A stretch of DNA of 8,521 nt, from positions 1 through 8,521 of the forward strand of contig JAOQAL010000374.1 in NCBI GenBank assembly GCA_025963615.1, given 5' to 3'. Positions 1-4,557 of this stretch are shown piece after piece. A model generated the notes under the pieces. It searched no databases, was not told where the DNA came from, and saw only the letters and a program-made list of their open reading frames with translations. The position numbers were made by a program, and so were the translations under genes. Within the stretch, counting starts at the first letter, position 1. Each line of letters starts with the position of its first letter. Origin of the DNA: Chitinophagaceae bacterium. GTDB lineage: Bacteria; Bacteroidota; Bacteroidia; Chitinophagales; Chitinophagaceae.

Positions 1-818
1 ATAAAAGCTTTTTCGAGATTGACGGTTGCACAGGTCCAGTTCCTTTGCCACCTCCCGGTCTGCATGATAGTGTCTCCGGTGATATCGCAGATTTTACTGG
101 TATCTTTTTGTGTACTGGTTACTATATATACCTGGTGGCGCCAGGCCCTGCTGCTTATTTCCTGTCCGGCCGCATAGGCAGAAGGCCAGAAAATTATTTG
201 TGCCCCGTGATCCTTTAAATAATTCCAGCCATCATCATATTTAATGTCGAAGCAGATCTGAATTCCGATTTTGCCAAAATCCGTCTGGAAAACCGGCGGA
301 TCAGTCGTGCCGGGCTTTATACCCATTTTCAGTTCGCTTTCGGCGGGCCGGGTCTTATGGTATACCCCGGCTACGTTTCCCTGCCGGTCGATTAACACGG
401 CCGAAATATGGATGTTACCTTCCTGAAGAGCATAGGTGGGACAAATAACATAACATTTATGCATAGACGCAAATTGCAAGAACGGGGTCACAACAGGTCC
501 GGGGATTTTTTCAGCTACGTCTTTAAGCTGGTAGGAATGATCCTGAATATTCGCAAAAGCAAAAATCTCCGGCAAACAGATGATGTCTGGCTGATAGGGA
601 ATGATATCCTCCATGATCCCAAGAACTTTTTTAACCATGTCATGGGAATTTGTTGCGGAAATATCCATGATAGAAATGGTGCCTACATTTACATGCCGGG
701 AAGAACTATCAGCAGCCTTTGTATTTGCATCTTGTGCAGCATAATCACTTAGACCGATGGTTGCCGCACCCAGGGATACATCACCTAAAAATTTTCGACG
801 GGAGATATTCGATTGCAT
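1..818 (-). CDS. Carbon-nitrogen hydrolase (nitrilase superfamily) with Tat signal, 3' end outside window
   Basis: Reading the minus strand from the ATG at 818 gives 272 codons without a stop up to the window edge. The start carries a twin-arginine motif, SRRKFL at residues 6-11, followed by a short hydrophobic stretch (GAATIGL), so export through the Tat pathway is predicted. The nitrilase catalytic triad can be read: Glu84 in CLPEIF, Lys155 in YHKTRP and Cys189 in IQICFD, with a further conserved-looking Glu at 160 or 162. The family hydrolyses amides or nitriles through a cysteine thioester; the substrate cannot be told from sequence. The C-terminus is missing, probably a few dozen residues judging by usual family length. 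No Shine-Dalgarno is visible. It is transcribed away from everything else here, so its operon partners, if any, lie outside the window. Family assignment is firm; periplasmic location is inferred from the signal. Confidence 0.9.
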   Translation of the reverse strand, partial: MQSNISRRKFLGDVSLGAATIGLSDYAAQDANTKAADSSSRHVNVGTISIMDISATNSHDMVKKVLGIMEDIIPYQPDIICLPEIFAFANIQDHSYQLKDVAEKIPGPVVTPFLQFASMHKCYVICPTYALQEGNIHISAVLIDRQGNVAGVYHKTRPAESELKMGIKPGTTDPPVFQTDFGKIGIQICFDIKYDDGWNYLKDHGAQIIFWPSAYAAGQEISSRAWRHQVYIVTSTQKDTSKICDITGDTIMQTGRWQRNWTCATVNLEKAF

Positions 819-866
819 CGTTTATGATTTGATTTGTGGATGATAGATTACAAGGACTTTGTGTTA

Positions 867-897
867 TAAATGTAGTACTTACGTTTTATTTCGATAA
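867..897 (-). promoter_or_regulatory. Weak candidate promoter for the Tat hydrolase
   Basis: On the minus strand TACATTTA (874-867) matches 7 of 8 positions of the Bacteroidota -7 element TAnnTTTG. A TTA lies 20 bases upstream where TTG is expected. It sits about 50 bases before the ATG. One mismatch in each box in AT-rich DNA makes this only a suggestion. Confidence 0.22.
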
Positions 898-970
898 ACA
901 TCAGTTCGAATATGGCATGGTCGTTTAGTTAGAAGCTCACCATCGGTATGAGGTGTACGAACGCCGACGG

Positions 971-1049
971 CCCACACAAAACGTTCCGCCGGAACGTCAA
1001 ACCCCGTTTTTTAATATAGATCTACCCACAAAATGCCCCGCTGGGGCAT
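971..1049. repeat. Two tandem palindromic units (REP-like)
   Basis: Two short perfect palindromes lie 52 bp apart centre to centre. The first is ACGTTCC-GCC-GGAACGT at 981-997; the second is ATGCCCC-GCT-GGGGCAT at 1033-1049. Each has 7-bp arms and a 3-nt GCY loop. Each is preceded by a similar leader: CCCACACAAA before the first, CCCACAAA before the second. The stems differ in sequence but agree in geometry, which suggests a repeat family in which the stem is kept by compensatory change. From memory, palindromes of this kind with CTACCCACAAA-like flanks recur in Bacteroidota intergenic DNA; I could not check this. No T-tract follows either stem. Confidence 0.7.
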
Positions 1050-1058
1050 GGAAGACAA

Positions 1059-1086
1059 GATGCTGGATACTGGATGCTCGATCCTC
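1059..1086. repeat. Four-copy 7-bp tandem repeat
   Basis: Four consecutive heptamers: GATGCTG, GATACTG, GATGCTC, GATCCTC. They begin 10 bp after the second palindrome and occupy 28 bp. No coding frame uses them. Function unknown. Confidence 0.75.
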
Positions 1087-1111
1087 GTAGAGGCCACAAC
1101 GTGCTTAACTC

Positions 1112-1156
1112 CTTAACTTAATGACATTGCCCGATGGGACATTTCATTAAGCTAAG
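1112..1156. repeat. 45-bp interrupted dyad
   Basis: Outer arms CTTAACTTAATGA (1112-1124) and TCATTAAGCTAAG (1144-1156) are complementary at 12 of 13 positions. Inside them, CCC (1130-1132) and GGG (1136-1138) pair around a GAT loop, with AT/AT pairs and mismatches between. The single outer mismatch (A1116/C1152) becomes a G-U wobble only in RNA read from the minus strand. It lies about 180 bp before the AHSA1 start. It could be a hairpin, a protein site or a mobile palindromic repeat. Confidence 0.65.
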
Positions 1157-1332
1157 CGTTTGAATAGCTCTGGAGAAGCAGTTTGTTTACAGTAAGCAAC
1201 AAATAATGCCCCCGAACTCCAGCTTTCCAAATGGTTATCCAAATCGTATACTGGGGACTAAATGACCCTAAAAGTTTTGCACCATTTTTCATTCTGGCAT
1301 GTAGTTTTCGGTTTTTAAATAAATTATCACGT

Positions 1333-1791
1333 ATGAAAAATAACCTAACAGGCAAGGCGGCCATTAATATTAATGCTCCTGCCGTAAAAGTATGGGAAGC
1401 GCTGACTACCCCTTCCATCATAAAACAATATTTTTTCGGTACTACAGCCATTTCTGATTGGAAAGTTGGAAGTCCGATTATATTTAAAGGAGAATGGGAG
1501 GGAAAGACTTATGAGGACCGGGGCTCTATAATAGAAATGATTCCGAAAAAGCTGTTTCGCTATAGCTACTGGAGCTCCATGTCGGGCATGGAAGATAAGC
1601 CGGAAAATTATGTAACCATCACATATAAATTGTCAGAAAAAGATAACAGGACATTACTTACTGTAACCCAGGAAAATATTCCTGATGAAAAATTGAAAGA
1701 GCATTCAGAACAAAACTGGAATAAAGTACTTGGGGACCTCAGGCAATTAATAGAAAAACAGTCTGCGCCCAGAGAAAAAACTACCGCCTGA
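1333..1791 (+). CDS. AHSA1-like SRPBCC (START-fold) domain protein
   Basis: A 152-residue protein spanning one SRPBCC domain, the usual length for bacterial AHSA1-family proteins. Recognisable segments are the N-terminal strand and helix INAPAVKVWEALTTPSIIKQYF (residues about 12-33), DWKVGSPIIF, an IIEMIPKKLFRYSYW strand pair and the C-terminal helix EQNWNKVLGDLRQLIE. The fold forms a hydrophobic cavity; bacterial members mostly have unknown ligands, and the name comes from similarity to the eukaryotic Hsp90 ATPase activator Aha1. No signal peptide, so cytoplasmic. The frame is open back to 1231, but the extra 34 residues (ending FRFLNKLSR) do not resemble the family, so the ATG at 1333 is preferred. 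No Shine-Dalgarno is visible. It is a single-gene unit with its own terminator. Confidence 0.85.
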   Translation: MKNNLTGKAAININAPAVKVWEALTTPSIIKQYFFGTTAISDWKVGSPIIFKGEWEGKTYEDRGSIIEMIPKKLFRYSYWSSMSGMEDKPENYVTITYKLSEKDNRTLLTVTQENIPDEKLKEHSEQNWNKVLGDLRQLIEKQSAPREKTTA

Positions 1792-1819
1792 AATAGTGTG
1801 GCGGTTCTTTAAAATTTTT
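1783..1819 (+). terminator. Rho-independent terminator overlapping the AHSA1 stop codon
   Basis: ACCGCC (1783-1788) pairs perfectly with GGCGGT (1800-1805) across an 11-nt loop that contains the TGA stop. The stem is followed by TCTTTAAAATTTTT. Placement at the gene end and the T-rich tail support a terminator. The 6-bp stem is modest and the T run is interrupted by A residues. Confidence 0.55.
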
Positions 1820-1866
1820 ACCGGAGGCTGTCTCATTAATATAATTTTAAAATAATCCGGCAGAGA

Positions 1867-1896
1867 GGTTAAGAAAGCAGCCATTGATTCTTAACC
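1867..1896. repeat. 9-bp perfect inverted repeat
   Basis: GGTTAAGAA (1867-1875) and TTCTTAACC (1888-1896) are exact reverse complements separated by 12 nt. There is no T-tract after it, so it is a poor terminator. It directly precedes the CTTTGCG word array. Confidence 0.65.
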
Positions 1897-1904
1897 GTTA
1901 ATTT

Positions 1905-1939
1905 CTTTGCGTTCTTTGCTTCTTTGCGACCTTTGCGTG
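1905..1939. repeat. CTTTGCG word array, four 8-9-bp units
   Basis: Four consecutive words: CTTTGCGTT (1905-1913), CTTTGCTT (1914-1921), CTTTGCGAC (1922-1930) and CTTTGCGTG (1931-1939), followed by AAAC. The CTTTGC core is constant and the two or three bases after it vary, with unit length slipping between 8 and 9. It does not sit in a coding frame. From memory, very similar strings recur between genes in Bacteroidota; not checked. Confidence 0.7.
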
Positions 1940-2135
1940 AAACATTGCCGGGTCAGGTAAAGCGTTCCTGCAATAAAGCTGCCCGCAAATAATAACCGTC
2001 TGAAACCCCCTTTCAGAAAGCCTTTAAGAGTTTTTACTTAGCATTAGCTGATAGTAACCTTCCTCCCAGAATATTATAAGAGATCGCATACTGCATAATA
2101 GAATTGTGACGTTATTTTGCCGTGTACAATCACCA

Positions 2136-3455
2136 ATGAATATGGAAAACCTGACTTTACGCAGCTGGCCTAAAATTAACTTTGTTCCCCGCCGGCTTTC
2201 TCCAGCTGCATGGCTCACTGTTACTTATTTGTTGATAAGTGTTTTGTGGATACTGGGAAGTGATCGTATAGCAGCCATTATTTCTGGAGACGACAGGCTG
2301 TTGTTGGAAAATATCCAGGCTGCCAAAGGTCTTTTTTTTGTTTTAATTTCTTCTACTGTTCTCTTTATTCTCAGTCGTAAATTTTATAATGATCTCCGCG
2401 CATCGTTTCAGCAACAGGAAGCGATACAGGCAAAATATAATGCCGTAAATGAAGTGAGCCGGGATGGTCTTTTTGATTGCGACCTTATGAGCAGGAGAGC
2501 AAGGATAAATAATAAAATGAAATTCTTTTTTCCTTTTAATAGTAATGAAGTAGATGATTTTTGGGAGAAATACCAAAAACGGATTCATCCCGATGACAGC
2601 AGCCGCCTATTACATGAATTTGAAACACTGGTTGATTCCGGCAAATCAACCTGGCTGAGGGAATACCAGTTACTTGGACGGGATAATAAATACTATACCG
2701 TTATCAGCAATGTGTACATCATCCGTGATACGGTCACCGGTGATGCAGTGAGGCTGATAGGCGCCTTACATGATATAACCGAACTGCGCAACCTGCAGGC
2801 GGAAAATTATGAACAGCGGCTCTGGCACAAACAACAGATGACAGACGTAATTATTCGGGCGCAGGAAAATGAACGGGACCGATGGGCCGTTGAACTGCAC
2901 GATAATGTATGCCAGGTATTGGGTGTTGCAAAAATGTACCTGTCGGAAATTGGTCCGCACAACGCATCTTCGGAAGCTCTTTTACCAGAAGCAAATAAAA
3001 TGATATCACTGGCATTGGATGAAATACGCCAGTTATCCTACAGCATGAAACCGCCGTCATTTGATAAAATGACGTTATCAGAATCTATCGACAACCTGGT
3101 GTCGAATGTAAGACGGATTAAGCCATTTGTTTTTTCGCTGAATATGGATCATTTTCAGGAACAACAGGTTGCTGATGACCGGAAACTTTTAATATACCGG
3201 ATCATCCAGGAGCAACTGAGTAATATTGTAAAATATGCAGCAGCAGGTAAGGTAGATGTAACAGTAGCGATAGATCGAAGCCGTGAGATTCATGTAACAA
3301 TAAAAGATAACGGTCAGGGTTTTGATCCACACCAGGTAAAAGCCGGCATTGGACTTCGCAATATTGAGAGCCGGATCCAGGCTCATAGAGGAATATTAAA
3401 AATACAGTCATCACCCGGATCAGGTTGTACCCTGTTTGCGTCTTTCTCACTATAG
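2136..3455 (+). CDS. Membrane PAS sensor histidine kinase, NarL/HisKA_3 type
   Basis: A 439-residue kinase if started at the ATG at 2136. The frame is open to a GTG at 2106, and an ATG at 2142 is equally possible; none has a Shine-Dalgarno. Two membrane segments (about 26-43 and 65-81) frame a short external loop, an arrangement resembling the two-helix sensor module found before PAS domains in many signalling proteins. A PAS_3-like domain follows (about 103-220, with RIHPDD and IGALHDITE). The HisKA_3 helix NERDRWAVELHDNV carries the phospho-acceptor His255. The ATPase domain shows the N-box EQLSNIVKYA (Asn363), DNGQGFD (Asp391) and GIGLRNIESR (glycines 404 and 406). It should autophosphorylate and pass phosphate to a LuxR/NarL-type regulator. 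No response regulator is in the window, so it is an orphan here. The signal sensed is unknown. Confidence 0.9.
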   Translation: MNMENLTLRSWPKINFVPRRLSPAAWLTVTYLLISVLWILGSDRIAAIISGDDRLLLENIQAAKGLFFVLISSTVLFILSRKFYNDLRASFQQQEAIQAKYNAVNEVSRDGLFDCDLMSRRARINNKMKFFFPFNSNEVDDFWEKYQKRIHPDDSSRLLHEFETLVDSGKSTWLREYQLLGRDNKYYTVISNVYIIRDTVTGDAVRLIGALHDITELRNLQAENYEQRLWHKQQMTDVIIRAQENERDRWAVELHDNVCQVLGVAKMYLSEIGPHNASSEALLPEANKMISLALDEIRQLSYSMKPPSFDKMTLSESIDNLVSNVRRIKPFVFSLNMDHFQEQQVADDRKLLIYRIIQEQLSNIVKYAAAGKVDVTVAIDRSREIHVTIKDNGQGFDPHQVKAGIGLRNIESRIQAHRGILKIQSSPGSGCTLFASFSL

Positions 3456-3501
3456 GTTTTTATTCACGGGCTTTGTATATATGATCGTGCATGTTAACTA
3501 T

Positions 3502-3519
3502 AACCGGCATTCGCCGGTT
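3502..3519. terminator. Hairpin between convergent genes, possible bidirectional terminator
   Basis: AACCGGC (3502-3508) and GCCGGTT (3513-3519) form a perfect 7-bp GC-rich stem with an ATTC loop. It lies between the convergent stop codons of the kinase (3455) and the lipoprotein (3553), so it could end transcription from both sides. No T-tract follows on either strand, so termination may be partial or need a factor. Confidence 0.45.
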
Positions 3520-3552
3520 TGGTTGATCCGGTGTCGTTGAAAAATTGATCTG

Positions 3553-4377
3553 TCACCAACTACTGTTCAATGTATAACTGAAATCCTCATCGCCTACCAA
3601 TAGTTTCCCCTGTGCATCAGTAAACAACAGAATATGCTCGTCCGCTTTTAAAAGATAGAGGAACCCATTTCCCTTATCATCATTCAACTGGTAAATAACT
3701 TCACCATTTTTTCGCCTCATGATTTTCCAGTTCCCCTTTCTGCCACCTTCTTTGCGATATGGAGTTCCATAAACTTTATAAGTGCCTGGTTCATTCTTTA
3801 CAGCATTGGCATATAAAACGATATACCATTTCAATTTGTAGCACAAGGCGCCGGGAGCCATGATGCCTGGTACCCCGCAAGGCGTTCGTCCTTCAAAACC
3901 CATCGAATCTCTCAAACCAGTTTGCTTTGCGGTCACGTTGATTTGATCACTGACCGATGGCGTGATATTGTTAAGTGTATAACTCCATCCTCCGTTTCCG
4001 ATCAACAGGCTGTTGTCTGCATTCAGTACATGAAGCAGGTCGGTATTAAGTTCGACCATCATTAATGTTTTATTACCGCTTTTAAGCCGGAGATAATTTT
4101 TTTCTTTTTTGAGTTCACCAGTTAATTCAATCTTGTTGCCACCGTCTATAAAACCATTGCTGTTGGGTTTGCTAATTCCGTAATGGCAATTCAGGATATA
4201 CTGGTTATCATTCAATATCAATTTCCACCGGATGAAATCTATAGAATCGGCTAACGGTATTCCCAGAAAGGATCTTACTAAGGATGCAGCCGGTGTGCTG
4301 GCTATAAAGGTTCTATCTTTTCCATTGGCACAGGAAAAAATAAGAAGACTCAGTAAACAGGATACAATTGCTTTCAT
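3553..4377 (-). CDS. Lipoprotein with two related beta-rich halves (NlpE-like in appearance)
   Basis: A 274-residue protein with a short lipoprotein signal, MKAIVSCLLSLLIFSC, with Cys16 as the likely lipidated residue; Phe at -2 is unusual but -3 Ile and -1 Ser fit. The mature part reads as two copies of one module: residues about 36-136 and 160-271. Each has a WxxxL strand near its start (W51, W184), a YG strand (66-67, 203-204), a GG turn (79-80, 211-212) and ends in a D-LL-G-SYTLN strand (to 136 and 271). The second half has Cys167 (GRTPC) and Cys179, which could form a disulfide; the first half lacks both. The layout resembles small barrels such as NlpE, which is my inference. The start is fixed by an in-frame TAA nine bases upstream. 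GGAG lies only one base before the ATG, closer than usual. Function not recognised. Confidence 0.8.
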   Translation of the reverse strand: MKAIVSCLLSLLIFSCANGKDRTFIASTPAASLVRSFLGIPLADSIDFIRWKLILNDNQYILNCHYGISKPNSNGFIDGGNKIELTGELKKEKNYLRLKSGNKTLMMVELNTDLLHVLNADNSLLIGNGGWSYTLNNITPSVSDQINVTAKQTGLRDSMGFEGRTPCGVPGIMAPGALCYKLKWYIVLYANAVKNEPGTYKVYGTPYRKEGGRKGNWKIMRRKNGEVIYQLNDDKGNGFLYLLKADEHILLFTDAQGKLLVGDEDFSYTLNSSW

Positions 4378-4393
4378 ACTCCTTTATTTTAGT

Positions 4394-4424
4394 CAAACTT
4401 CAGATAAGTTAGCAGCTTTTGCAA
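4394..4424 (-). promoter_or_regulatory. Candidate promoter for the lipoprotein gene
   Basis: On the minus strand TTG (4424-4422), 20 bases, then GAAGTTTG (4401-4394) matches the Bacteroidota pattern TTG-N19/20-TAnnTTTG with one mismatch in the -7 box. Transcription would begin about 10 bases before the ATG at 4377, giving a very short leader that just holds the AAAGGAG. It suggests the gene is transcribed separately from the cyclase upstream. Confidence 0.4.
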
Positions 4425-4557
4425 CTCAACTCCATCTCCGGTATTATTTTCTTGATGAAAGGAATATCTCAATTGTAAAACGGTCGATCAGGACCAGGCG
4501 GTTTTAACTTCAGTTGAAGGTGAAAATAAAATTATAGCTGTTCTTACTATATTCCAA

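Larger units (their letters stand above)
819..1332. other. 514-bp non-coding region between divergent genes
   Basis: No convincing gene is present. A 99-codon minus-strand frame (1451-1152) overlaps the start of the AHSA1 gene, and its translation shows no recognisable domain. The region holds, in order, two tandem palindromes, a 7-bp tandem repeat and a 45-bp dyad, all listed separately. From about 1157 to 1332 I see only AT-rich leader sequence. A possible promoter there (TTG at 1277, TAGTTTTC at 1302, spacing 22) is too poor to call. Confidence 0.6.
1792..2135. other. 344-bp non-coding region before the sensor kinase
   Basis: This stretch contains the terminator tail, an AT-rich segment (about 1836-1855), a 9-bp dyad and a CTTTGCG word array, listed separately. 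From 1944 to 2135 I see no gene, no RNA gene and no clear promoter. TAGAATTG at 2099-2106 is 7 of 8 to TAnnTTTG but has no TTG at the right distance. Confidence 0.55.

Noticed and set aside
408..752. 114-codon plus-strand frame
   Set aside because: It lies opposite the carbon-nitrogen hydrolase, whose triad and Tat signal are unmistakable; its translation has no domain features.
1231..1332. N-terminal extension of the AHSA1 protein
   Set aside because: The 34 extra residues do not fit the family, while the ATG at 1333 leads directly into the SRPBCC start.
1152..1451. 99-codon minus-strand frame overlapping the AHSA1 start
   Set aside because: Its first third is antisense to the conserved AHSA1 N-terminus, and the rest shows no family resemblance or start context.
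1823..1834. GAGGCTGTCTCA as a relic of an insertion-sequence end
   Set aside because: No inverted partner, target duplication or transposase fragment is nearby.
2106..2135. GTG start for the sensor kinase
   Set aside because: Two ATG codons lie 30 and 36 bases downstream, before the first membrane segment; the extra residues add nothing recognisable.
4508..4519. CTTCA-GT-TGAAG dyad after the cyclase gene as a terminator
   Set aside because: The loop would be too tight, leaving about four pairs, and no T-tract follows on the minus strand.
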